In this document: positions 1 to 6,249 of the stretch, in pieces
How the letters are laid out: each line of letters opens with the position of its first letter
Position numbering within the stretch: the first letter of the stretch is position 1
Assembly (NCBI RefSeq): GCF_036014175.1
Contig: NZ_CP107917.1
Location: 4,712,001-4,776,000, forward strand
DNA length: 64,000 bases
DNA from: Streptomyces sp. NBC_00443
GTDB taxonomy: Bacteria; Actinomycetota; Actinomycetes; Streptomycetales; Streptomycetaceae
Reading direction: 5' to 3'
The notes under the pieces: generated by a model
The model's input: the letters and a program-made list of their open reading frames with translations, nothing else
What the model was told of the DNA's origin: nothing
The model's database searches: none
Made by a program: the position numbers and the translations under genes

Positions 1-144
1 TGGTCACAACTGGAGCCCGGCGGCGCACTTCGGTGATGGAGAGGTTGCCTCCGCACGCCGAATACGTATCGCACTTGATCCCCTACCTTGAGTGACATCA
101 GCGGGTCGCATCATGCGCGGTCCGCTCCAGGAGGGGATCTCAAC

Positions 145-441
145 ATGATGCGACGACGCATGGCCGTGGCCCTGGGGGCGCTGGCGGCAGCCGCGACCTT
201 GACAGTCGCGGTGCCGGGCTCGGCGTACGCGGCGGAAGGCGTCCTGGTCATCAACGGCGCTGCATACGAAAACCCGAGCGGCTGTTACGCCGTCGATCGG
301 TACCCGTCCTCGGTGGGTAACCACACCGACGCCATCGCCGAGGTCCACTCAGGGCCGGACTGCTCCGGTCCGGTCGAGTGGCTGGTCTACCCGGGCGAGA
401 CGTACCACACCGAAACAGCCCAGAGCGTCTTCGTCCTCTGA
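145..441 (+). CDS. Small secreted protein, function unknown
   Basis: A 98-residue protein with a clear signal peptide: basic start (MMRRRM), hydrophobic stretch to about residue 25, and an Ala-x-Ala site (SAYA then AEG). The mature part is about 70 residues, acidic, with two cysteines (GCYAV and PDCSG) that could form one disulfide. I chose the ATG at 145 because GAGGGG sits at 131-136; an in-frame start at 88 would put an implausible leader before the signal peptide. I recognise no family. It stands alone, followed by the tRNA-like remnant. Confidence 0.7.
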   Translation: MMRRRMAVALGALAAAATLTVAVPGSAYAAEGVLVINGAAYENPSGCYAVDRYPSSVGNHTDAIAEVHSGPDCSGPVEWLVYPGETYHTETAQSVFVL

Positions 442-504
442 GTTCACCGGCGGCATGGGCGCCTCGTTCCCAGCGGGGCGCCAGGTGACGGTTAGCCGCC
501 CCCT

Positions 505-566
505 GGCTGGTCTTGATGACCGTCGTGGCAGCGATGTCGCCGTGGGTTCAAATCCCACACCCACCG
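505..566 (+). other. tRNA 3'-half-like remnant (possible old attachment site)
   Basis: Positions 542-558 form a perfect T-arm (GTGGG, loop TTCAAAT, CCCAC), followed by an acceptor-like strand ACCCACC and a G at 566. Upstream, GGTC-TTGAT-GACC at about 510-522 resembles an anticodon arm, and the next 20 bases could form a long variable arm as in tRNA-Ser. No matching 5' acceptor strand (GGTGGGT) lies within 100 bases upstream. This suggests a remnant of a tRNA 3' half, such as integrative elements leave at their junctions, rather than a working tRNA. Confidence 0.4.
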
Positions 567-657
567 CGTACCTGCACGTCGCGGGGATGTCCGCGGGGCA
601 GAGTGTCTCGATCTTGGCAACGGGCACTCGGAGGTTGCTGCCGCCCGAGGAGGTCCG

Positions 658-777
658 ATGCCCACGATCGCGCCGATCGCCTACAAGGGGCTCGACTCGA
701 TGCCCACTTGGTTTGTTGTCGTGGTCGCGGTGCTGGCTACGTTCGGGATCGTCCTGGCCTATCGGCGGAGGCGTTGA
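658..777 (+). CDS. 39-residue single-pass membrane protein
   Basis: A short gene with an excellent ribosome binding site (GAGGAGG at 647-653) before ATG 658. The product starts MPTIAPIAYKGLDSMPTW, then has one hydrophobic segment of about 20 residues (FVVVVAVLATFGIVLA) and ends YRRRR. That pattern predicts one membrane helix with a cytoplasmic basic tail. Nothing identifies its role. It ends 25 bases before the convergent VOC gene. The strong binding site and clean membrane pattern make it more credible than a random short frame. Confidence 0.55.
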   Translation: MPTIAPIAYKGLDSMPTWFVVVVAVLATFGIVLAYRRRR

Positions 778-802
778 CGGCCCCGCGCGCCCTCATCGGT
801 TC

Positions 803-1156
803 TCACTGACGCCGTTGGCCGAGGACACAGAACTCGTTGCCTTCGGGGTCTGCCATGACAATCCACGACCTGTCACCTTGGCCGATGTCGACACGCTTGG
901 CGCCGAGAGCCTCAAAGCGGGCCACCTCGGCGGCCTGGTCATCGGGCCTGAAGTCGAGGTGCAGTCGGCTCTTGGCCTTCTTGGGCTCATCAAGCCGGAC
1001 GAACTCCAACCCTGGCAGGCGATCCGGCTCCGGGCGGATCTCGAACTCATCATCACTGGAGTGGACCACGACCCAACCGAGCGCCGAAGCCCACCACTGC
1101 CCCAAGGCCACCGGATCCGCCGAGTGAACAATTACCTGTTCCCATTCCAAGGTCAT
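803..1156 (-). CDS. VOC-family (glyoxalase-fold) protein
   Basis: A 117-residue single-domain protein of the vicinal oxygen chelate superfamily. It begins EQVIVHSADPVALGQWWASALGW, the usual first beta-alpha unit, contains RLHLDFRPDD in the middle strand, and ends with the typical FD-type WIVMADPEGNEFCVL strand. Candidate metal-binding or polar residues are His12, His84-region and Glu near the C terminus, but not all classical glyoxalase ligands are evident. Members range from glyoxalases to antibiotic-binding proteins, so the substrate is unknown. It lies in its own transcription unit. Confidence 0.8.
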   Translation of the reverse strand: MTLEWEQVIVHSADPVALGQWWASALGWVVVHSSDDEFEIRPEPDRLPGLEFVRLDEPKKAKSRLHLDFRPDDQAAEVARFEALGAKRVDIGQGDRSWIVMADPEGNEFCVLGQRRQ

Positions 1157-1222
1157 GTGCCGAGCCTAGGCACATCGTGACTTCGAGAACAGGTGCTTGT
1201 TCTGCTCGCCGCTCTCCCCCGT

Positions 1223-1606
1223 TCAGGACTTCTTCGCGCCGGTCCGCTTCGCGGCAGCGGTGGGCCTCTTCGCAGTGGCCCGTTTCGCGGTGGCCCGTTT
1301 CGTAGTCGTCCGCTTCGTGGCGGCCCGCTCTTCCGTCGCCCGAGTGGCCGTCGCCGGCGACGGGGCGGACCGGGCGGCCGATGTGATCGGCCACTTGAGC
1401 TCGATCTCGAGTTCGATCTCCCCATCCTCGACCTCGAACTCGATCTCACTGTGAAGATCGGCGGGGATCCGCAGACTCAACTTCCAGGGATCGATTTCCA
1501 GTTCGGCGTCCCCGCCCTTCCGCAAGGCGGCCGCGAGCGCCGCGAGCTGATCAGCCGCCTCCAGGCGGGACAGGGAGCGCTTCTGCTCAAACTTGAGGTC
1601 CGTCAT
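1223..1606 (-). CDS. amphi-Trp domain protein with basic repeat tail
   Basis: Starting at MTDLKFEQKRSLSR (ATG 1606) the product has 127 residues. The first 72 match the amphi-Trp domain pattern: leading FEQKRSLSRLEAADQLAALAAAL helix, a WKLSLRIP segment, and alternating acidic/hydrophobic strands ending ELKW. From about residue 75 the sequence is a low-complexity Ala/Thr/Lys/Arg tail (TKRTTTKRATAKRATAKR), like the lysine-rich tails of histone H1-like and HU-type actinobacterial proteins. The tail suggests binding to nucleic acid or an acidic surface. The domain's biochemical function is not established. Confidence 0.75.
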   Translation of the reverse strand: MTDLKFEQKRSLSRLEAADQLAALAAALRKGGDAELEIDPWKLSLRIPADLHSEIEFEVEDGEIELEIELKWPITSAARSAPSPATATRATEERAATKRTTTKRATAKRATAKRPTAAAKRTGAKKS

Positions 1607-1709
1607 GGCGTCTCCGATCCGATCCAGCGCACAAAACACCCGGTAATGACCATTCTGGGGGTGCGGGCCGAGTTGGACATCTCGTGGCGATGTGCTGTGA
1701 AAGTGCAGG

Positions 1710-2240
1710 TCAGTCGCCCGTCCGGCTCGCCCGCAACAGCCTCAACTGCCCGATCTCCGCGGCGTTCTTCATCAGCTCGGCGTTCACCCAGCCGATCATG
1801 TGGGTGACTGTGTGCTGCGCGTCGTTCGGCCACGGGAACGGCGCCGTGGCGTCCAGGCCCCTGTCGTCGAGCCCCTCCAGTGCCGTCAGCCACTCCGTGC
1901 GCAGGTCGCGCAGCCAGGCGACGGTTGCCGGGCCGTCGCCGGGCCACGTGACGTCGGCCCTCTCCCGGGGTGCGCGTCCCCGCAGATGGTCCGTGGCCAC
2001 GCTCCACCACCAGCCGATGTGCCAGCTGACCCAGGCGATCGTCGGCACCGGGACGGGGTCGGGCTCGGTCTCCGTCCAGTCCGGCACCCAGGTGCCGTCG
2101 GCGGACCGGCGCACCGTCCAGCAGTACGGCCCCGGTTCCCACAGGAAATCCTCGGGCCGGAGCCGGTCGAGGTGGTACTCGAACAGCGCCCAGGTCAGAT
2201 CGAACTGCCAGCGCAGCAGGTCACGTCGGGAAGCGCTCAT
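1710..2240 (-). CDS. DinB-family protein
   Basis: A 176-residue protein beginning MSASRRDLLRWQFDLTWALFEYHLDRLRPEDFLWEP. This is the DinB/YfiT four-helix-bundle pattern, in which residues are arranged to bind a divalent metal. His in SWHIGWWW and His in HTVTHMIGWVNAELMKNAAEIGQLRLL are the likely metal ligands. In actinomycetes related proteins are mycothiol-dependent transferases; this is inferred from family membership only. I prefer ATG 2240 over an upstream in-frame start because homology begins there. Confidence 0.8.
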   Translation of the reverse strand: MSASRRDLLRWQFDLTWALFEYHLDRLRPEDFLWEPGPYCWTVRRSADGTWVPDWTETEPDPVPVPTIAWVSWHIGWWWSVATDHLRGRAPRERADVTWPGDGPATVAWLRDLRTEWLTALEGLDDRGLDATAPFPWPNDAQHTVTHMIGWVNAELMKNAAEIGQLRLLRASRTGD

Positions 2241-2413
2241 CGGCCGACCTTGGCACAGGAGCTCCCCCGCGGGGCAAGCAGATTTCCCCACCCCGCGGCT
2301 GCTCCGAGAGCGCTGCAGACCGCTGCCTTCAGAGCCGTTAGGGCGCGAGAGGCCGGAGCGCGCTGGAGGCCGTACGGCGTGAGAAGCCGTAGCACGCTGG
2401 AGATCGCCGAGCG

Positions 2414-2845
2414 CTAGAGCTCGTAGTCCCGCGCCAGCCCCTCCCAGTCCACCTCCCGCAGCGCGTCCTCCGCATCGCAGCCGTACGGTACGTCCGTGGT
2501 CGGCTGGAACCAGATGATCGTGAGGGCGGAGCGGTGGAGGACCGGGTCGTGGTCGCGGTCGAGGGCCGTGGAGTGGAAGGCGCCGACGCAGGCCACGGAG
2601 GGCAGCACCTCGACGGGGCCGAATGCGCCCGAGTACTGGTCGGGATACTCACGCGGCGGCGGCACGAGGTGCACCGGCAGGGAAGGGTGGGCACGTTCCG
2701 CGGCGTGGAAGAGGCCCTTGATCTTCATGTCGTTGACCAGCCTGCACGGGTACCCCTCCAGCATTCCGCCGTACGTCGAGGAGAGCCGCAGCTCGGAGAG
2801 GTCGAGCGAGCGGCCGGACGTGAGGACGACGCGGGTCAGCGACAT
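2414..2845 (-). CDS. Conserved protein of unknown function
   Basis: A 143-residue protein starting MSLTRVVLTSGRSLDLSELRLSSTYGGMLEGYPCRLVNDM. The fold is not obvious; it is rich in strands, with no signal peptide or membrane segment, and ends with an acidic helix (DAEDALREVDWEGLARDYEL). The sequence looks like a soluble cytoplasmic protein. It follows the primase-polymerase gene on the same strand after a 74-base gap, so the two may be cotranscribed, but nothing in the sequence shows a shared role. Confidence 0.65.
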   Translation of the reverse strand: MSLTRVVLTSGRSLDLSELRLSSTYGGMLEGYPCRLVNDMKIKGLFHAAERAHPSLPVHLVPPPREYPDQYSGAFGPVEVLPSVACVGAFHSTALDRDHDPVLHRSALTIIWFQPTTDVPYGCDAEDALREVDWEGLARDYEL

Positions 2846-2919
2846 GGTCGGCACTCTAGGGCGGTGGTGCATCGAACTCCCGTGCATTTTTCGAGGCCTC
2901 GGTCGGGCGGCTGCGCCCG

Positions 2920-3786
2920 TCAGGGCCGGTGCCCCGTCATCCGCGCCGCCGACGCGATCGTCGCGCGGGCTTCGCGTTCGGTCAGGCCGGTGTCGAGCGC
3001 CGCCTCGACAAGGGGGTCGACGAGGGCGGGGCCGATGCCGTCCTCGTAGGCCCGGCAGGCCGCCCAGAACAGCCGGGTGTTGCGCTGGCCCTCGTGGGCG
3101 GCGAGCACGAACTGGACGAGTCCCTGGCCGTGGCCGCCGGCCGACGGGGGCGTGAAGGGGTGCGTGCGGGGCGGGGGGAGCAGAAGGCGCAGGAGGGCGC
3201 GCGGGCAGGGCGCGGGGGTGATGTGGGAGGTGCCGGGAGCGGTGCTGTAGGTGCCGTGGTCGGTGCGCGAACCGGGGCCGACGAGGTAGCCGCCGGCACC
3301 CCGGATGTCGATGCCGGGTGCGAGGCGGCCCGCCGAGTTGGGGACGACGACGTCGGCCGGGCCGGTCAGCCAGAGGTGGCGGCCGCCGCTGGGGGTCAGG
3401 ACGACCACCGTGGGCGGAATGGTGAACAGGTGGCGCAGCGCCAGTTCGCGCAGGGCCGCGGAGGAGTCCGTACCGGATTTGGTGTCGAGGTCGATGCCGA
3501 TCAGATGGTGCGGGGGAAGGCCACAGGCGATGCCGTAGCCCGTGGCCCAGGGGGCGGCGGCGAAGAGTTCGCGGATGCGGGCGGGGTCGGTGGAGGCGTC
3601 GTAGACCCCGTGCCCGAAGCGGCCGCACTCGCCGTGGCAGGGCGCGGGGTCGAGATCGTCGCGGTGCGGGGAGCGCAGGGCCGGGAGTTTCGTCCGGGAC
3701 AGGGGGATGACGGCCAGTCCGCGCTCGGCGGCTGACAGGGCGTGTGCGAGGGCCAGCGTCGTGGCCTGCCGGTCGGTGGTGGCCAT
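2920..3786 (-). CDS. Bifunctional DNA primase/polymerase (Prim-Pol) domain protein
   Basis: A 288-residue protein with an archaeo-eukaryotic-primase-type catalytic domain. The hxDhD motif is LIGIDLD (Asp99, Asp101), the sxH motif is SGGRHLW (His137), and the third acidic residue is in GIDIRG (Asp160), followed by GGYLVGPGS. Residues about 215-288 (HEGQRNTRLFWAACRAYEDG...) resemble the C-terminal helical domain that accompanies such primases in plasmids and phages. No helicase domain is fused. Family members make primers and can extend DNA. A LexA-like box overlaps its upstream region (3797-3812), suggesting damage-induced expression. It could be a replication gene left by a mobile element. 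Confidence 0.85.
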   Translation of the reverse strand: MATTDRQATTLALAHALSAAERGLAVIPLSRTKLPALRSPHRDDLDPAPCHGECGRFGHGVYDASTDPARIRELFAAAPWATGYGIACGLPPHHLIGIDLDTKSGTDSSAALRELALRHLFTIPPTVVVLTPSGGRHLWLTGPADVVVPNSAGRLAPGIDIRGAGGYLVGPGSRTDHGTYSTAPGTSHITPAPCPRALLRLLLPPPRTHPFTPPSAGGHGQGLVQFVLAAHEGQRNTRLFWAACRAYEDGIGPALVDPLVEAALDTGLTEREARATIASAARMTGHRP

Positions 3787-3796
3787 GCCTCTATGT

Positions 3797-3812
3797 TCGT
3801 ACGCGTGTTCGA
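3797..3812 (-). promoter_or_regulatory. LexA (SOS)-like box before the Prim-Pol gene
   Basis: TCGTACGCGTGTTCGA matches the actinobacterial/Bacillus-type LexA consensus TCGAAC-N4-GTTCGA at 11 of 12 fixed positions. It begins 11 bases upstream of the ATG at 3786, where a bound repressor would block transcription start or the start codon region. A single mismatch in one half-site suggests moderate affinity. I cannot see the LexA protein here. Confidence 0.5.
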
Positions 3813-4164
3813 AAAAAGAAAGAGGGGGAGGGCGCGACTCGCCGGGCGACGCGCCGGTCGGCAGGGATTGGCCGGAAGTGCGCTGGAACCTTTCCCCCCT
3901 TGGGGGGCTTGGGGCGGAGGTGACCGTAGTGCCCTGTCTTGGGAGTTGGAAGTGGCGAAAGGGGTTTATCGACTTGTCATCACGCTTCAGGGCGAATAGG
4001 GGCTTCTGGGGTGGTTCGCCGGGGATTCGGTGGGCAACTCTGATCTCGCGACGTTGTGCAGAACTCCGGGGTGGTCGGCCAACTGCCTTGGAACGAGCAG
4101 TACTTCATGCACCACCAATGCGTCCGGCGGGGAGCCTGGGCGCACCTGTTCTGGAGGAACAAAC
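3813..4164. other. Intergenic region, likely long leader of the secreted-protein gene
   Basis: Together with the LexA-like box this leaves a 378-base gap between divergent genes at 3786 and 4165. It holds an A-rich run (GAAAAAAGAAAGAGG) near 3811-3825, C/G-rich runs near 3891-3915, and AT-richer patches that may contain promoters for the rightward gene. I see no convincing coding sequence, RNA or terminator. Confidence 0.4.
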
Positions 4165-4491
4165 ATGGCAAGCATCCGTACCGCCCGCGTCATCGCCGCC
4201 GTCTCCGCACTCCCGCTGGCCGCCGCCCTCTTCGCCGGCGTCGCGACGGCGGACAACGGCGCCTTCGCGGACGACGGATCCAGCGCGGCTGTCACGAACG
4301 CCGCTCAGGGCCTCATCGGCAGCGGGGTCGGCGGCGACAACTACGGCAACTCGTCCACCACCCAGCAGCAGGCGACCGGTTCCGGCGCCTCGAACCAGAG
4401 CAACACGGCCCAGGTCAACGGTTCCGCGTTCACCTCCGTCAACCAGGGCAACGACAACACGTCCGTCAACTTCACGCCGCTCTGGTGGTGA
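4165..4491 (+). CDS. Secreted Asn/Gln/Ser/Gly-rich protein, possibly surface-assembling
   Basis: A 108-residue protein started by ATG 4165 with GGAGG at 4152-4156. A signal peptide (MASIRTARVIAAVSALPLAAALFAG then VATA) is followed by a mature part of about 80 residues rich in N, Q, S, G and T. It contains NYGNSSTTQQQ and QSNTAQVNGSAFTSVNQGN, ending in aromatic FTPLWW. Spaced Gln/Asn with Gly recalls curli-type repeats, and YGNS-x-TT recalls Streptomyces rodlins; both similarities are short and by eye. There is no cysteine. Two strong hairpins follow, so it is monocistronic. Confidence 0.7.
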   Translation: MASIRTARVIAAVSALPLAAALFAGVATADNGAFADDGSSAAVTNAAQGLIGSGVGGDNYGNSSTTQQQATGSGASNQSNTAQVNGSAFTSVNQGNDNTSVNFTPLWW

Positions 4492-4499
4492 GCTGAGGG

Positions 4500-4528
4500 G
4501 GCCGGTGCCCCGTGCTCAGGCACCGGCC
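4500..4528 (+). terminator. Hairpin after the secreted-protein gene
   Basis: GGCCGGTGCC at 4500-4509 pairs perfectly with GGCACCGGCC at 4519-4528, giving a 10-bp stem with a 9-base loop. It starts 8 bases after the stop codon. No T-run follows, as is common for Streptomyces terminators. Confidence 0.6.
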
Positions 4529-4570
4529 TCCTCGGACTGTGTGGGGTGTGCTCTGTGGGTGCAACGCGTC

Positions 4571-4606
4571 TGCGCGGCGGTACTTCGGTACCGCCGCGCA
4601 GGCGTT
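4571..4606 (+). terminator. Strong intrinsic terminator (UUCG tetraloop)
   Basis: A perfect 13-bp stem (TGCGCGGCGGTAC at 4571-4583 with GTACCGCCGCGCA at 4588-4600) is closed by a TTCG tetraloop and followed by GGCGTTTTT. It isolates the secreted-protein gene from the lipid operon. Confidence 0.8.
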
Positions 4607-4633
4607 TTTCCACGGCCTTGACAGTGCGCAATA

Positions 4634-4650
4634 TCTGACGGACAGTCAGA
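4634..4650 (+). promoter_or_regulatory. Palindromic operator of the MaoC-DUF35/Ltp operon
   Basis: TCTGAC-GGACA-GTCAGA is a perfect 6-bp-arm palindrome. It lies 16 bases downstream of a TTGACA hexamer at 4618-4623 and 127 bases upstream of the first start codon. It therefore sits where a repressor would cover a promoter's -10 region. The form fits a TetR-type repressor of lipid catabolism; no such regulator gene is adjacent. Confidence 0.5.
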
Positions 4651-4776
4651 AACCTTCGTGGGGCCTCTGGACGTTCCCGAGAAATGGTGGGAACCGGATC
4701 GGCGGTCGCGGTGTACCAGAAGTGTCAGTGCGATGCGCCGTGGGGCGAGTGGGGCGAAGAGGACGAGGGGGCGACG

Positions 4777-5757
4777 GTGAGCTACGAGCCGGTGGTGAGC
4801 CATGAGGTGAATGAGGGGGACGAGTTCGAGACGCGGCTCAAGGCGTACGCGGGGCGGCGCGCCGCCGTGGCCCGTGCGGGCAGGGATCCCGTGAACGCGC
4901 CCATGATCCGGCACTGGTGCGAGGCGATGGGCGACACCAACCCGGCGTACTCGGGACCGGACGCCATCGCACCGCCCACCATGCTCCAGGCGTGGACCAT
5001 GAGCGGTCTGGTCGGCCATACGGGACGCACACACGCGTACGACGACCTGCTCGGCCTGCTCGACGAGGCGGGCTTCACGTCGGTGGTCGCCACGGACTGC
5101 GAGCAGGAGTATCTCCGGCCCCTGCGTCCGGGGGACCAGATCACCTTCGACTCGGTGATCGAGTCGATCTCGGAGCAGAAGACGACGAAGCTCGGCACGG
5201 GGTACTTCGTCACCACCCGCATGGACATCCGCGTCGGCCCCGACCTCGCCGGCACCCACCGCTTCCGCATCCTCAAGTACGCGCCCATACGCCGGGCAGG
5301 GCGGAAGTCGGCACAGCCGGACCGGGGGCAGAAGCCGTCACGCCCCCGCCCTGTCGTCAACCGCGACAACGCCGGCTTCTGGGAGGGCGTGGAGCAGCAC
5401 AGACTGCTCATCCAGCGCTGCACCGGCTGCGGCACCCTGCGCCACCCCTGGCTGCCCGGCTGCAACGCCTGCGGCGGGCTGGACTGGGACACGGTTGAGG
5501 CGAGTGGCGAGGGGACGGTCTATTCGTACGTCGTGATGCACCACCCGCCGTTCCCCGCCTTCGACCCTCCGTACGCGGTCGGCCTGATCGAACTGGCCGA
5601 GGGGGTGCGGGTGATCGGCAACGTGCTGGGGGTGCCGTACGACAAGGTGCGGATCGGGCTGCCGGTGCGGCTGGAGTTCCAGGAGTTCGAGGAGGAGTTG
5701 GTGCTGCCGGTCTGGCGTTTTCGGGAGGCCGAGGAGATGCAGGAGGCGGACACATGA
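4777..5757 (+). CDS. MaoC-like dehydratase fused to DUF35 OB-fold (ChsH2-like)
   Basis: A 326-residue two-domain protein. Residues about 15-170 form an N-terminal MaoC/FAS1-type hot-dog dehydratase (FETRLKAYAGRR, NAPMIRHWCEAMGDTNPAY, YLRPLRPGDQITF). Residues about 200-320 form a DUF35 domain with a zinc-ribbon (CTGCG and CNACGG) and an OB fold (GEGTVYSYVVMHHPPFPAF). This order matches mycobacterial ChsH2, which pairs with ChsH1 for enoyl-CoA hydration and, through DUF35, with the aldolase Ltp2. GTG 4777 is chosen because GAGGGG lies just before it. The next two genes are the expected partners. Confidence 0.85.
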   Translation: MSYEPVVSHEVNEGDEFETRLKAYAGRRAAVARAGRDPVNAPMIRHWCEAMGDTNPAYSGPDAIAPPTMLQAWTMSGLVGHTGRTHAYDDLLGLLDEAGFTSVVATDCEQEYLRPLRPGDQITFDSVIESISEQKTTKLGTGYFVTTRMDIRVGPDLAGTHRFRILKYAPIRRAGRKSAQPDRGQKPSRPRPVVNRDNAGFWEGVEQHRLLIQRCTGCGTLRHPWLPGCNACGGLDWDTVEASGEGTVYSYVVMHHPPFPAFDPPYAVGLIELAEGVRVIGNVLGVPYDKVRIGLPVRLEFQEFEEELVLPVWRFREAEEMQEADT

Positions 5758-5855
5758 CGGGCGGTGAGGGAGAGGTGGGGAGGCGGACACATGACCGGCG
5801 GTGAGGGAGAGACGGGGAGGCATAGGACGTGCGGTGAGGGAGTGCGGGGGAGGCA
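5744..5855 (+). repeat. Tandem 37-bp repeat duplicating the gene tail and stop codon
   Basis: Two nearly identical 37-bp units occupy 5744-5780 and 5781-5817, and a decayed third copy runs to about 5855. Each unit contains AGGCGGACACATGAC, GCGGTGAGGGAG and a GGGG end. The first copy includes the end and TGA of the upstream gene. Each copy also carries a purine-rich stretch followed by ATGA, resembling a ribosome binding site and start. Confidence 0.7.
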
Positions 5856-5856
5856 C

Positions 5857-6249
5857 ATGAAGGCCGGTCACGAACTGCCTCCGCTGGAGGTCCCTATCAC
5901 CCGCACGCTGATCGTCGCCGGCGCCATCGCCTCACGCGACTACCAGGACGTGCACCACGACGCGGAGCTGGCCCGCCAGAAGGGCTCCCCCGACATCTTC
6001 ATGAACATCCTGACGACGAACGGCCTGGTCGGCCGCTACATCACCGACCACTTCGGACCGACAGCCGTCCTGCGCAAGGTGGCCATACGGCTCGGGGCGC
6101 CCAACTACCCGGGAGACACGATGGTGTTGACGGGCAAGGTCGAGGAACTCGACGGCAGCACGGCCACGGTTCGGGTGACCGGCGCGAACGGCATAGGCAA
6201 GCACGTGACCGGGACGGTGACGGTGACCGTGCCGGAGGGCCCGGCATGA
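5857..6249 (+). CDS. MaoC-family dehydratase (ChsH1-like)
   Basis: A 130-residue single hot-dog domain. The hydratase-2 signature is present: DYQDVHHDAELARQKGSPDIFMNILTTNGL, in which the Asp-x4-His pair (DYQDVHHD) forms the usual catalytic dyad. The second half (VAIRLGAPNYPGDTMVLTGKVEEL) is the packing strand region. It would dimerise with the MaoC half of the preceding protein to hydrate an enoyl-CoA. I chose ATG 5857 (GGGGGAGG just upstream); other start-like ATGs are repeat copies. It overlaps the next gene by 4 bases. Confidence 0.85.
   Translation: MKAGHELPPLEVPITRTLIVAGAIASRDYQDVHHDAELARQKGSPDIFMNILTTNGLVGRYITDHFGPTAVLRKVAIRLGAPNYPGDTMVLTGKVEELDGSTATVRVTGANGIGKHVTGTVTVTVPEGPA

Noticed and set aside
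4165..4491. Naming the secreted protein a rodlin or chaplin
   Set aside because: It lacks the chaplin hydrophobic domain and cysteines, and the rodlin similarity is limited to a few residues, so only a loose resemblance is stated.
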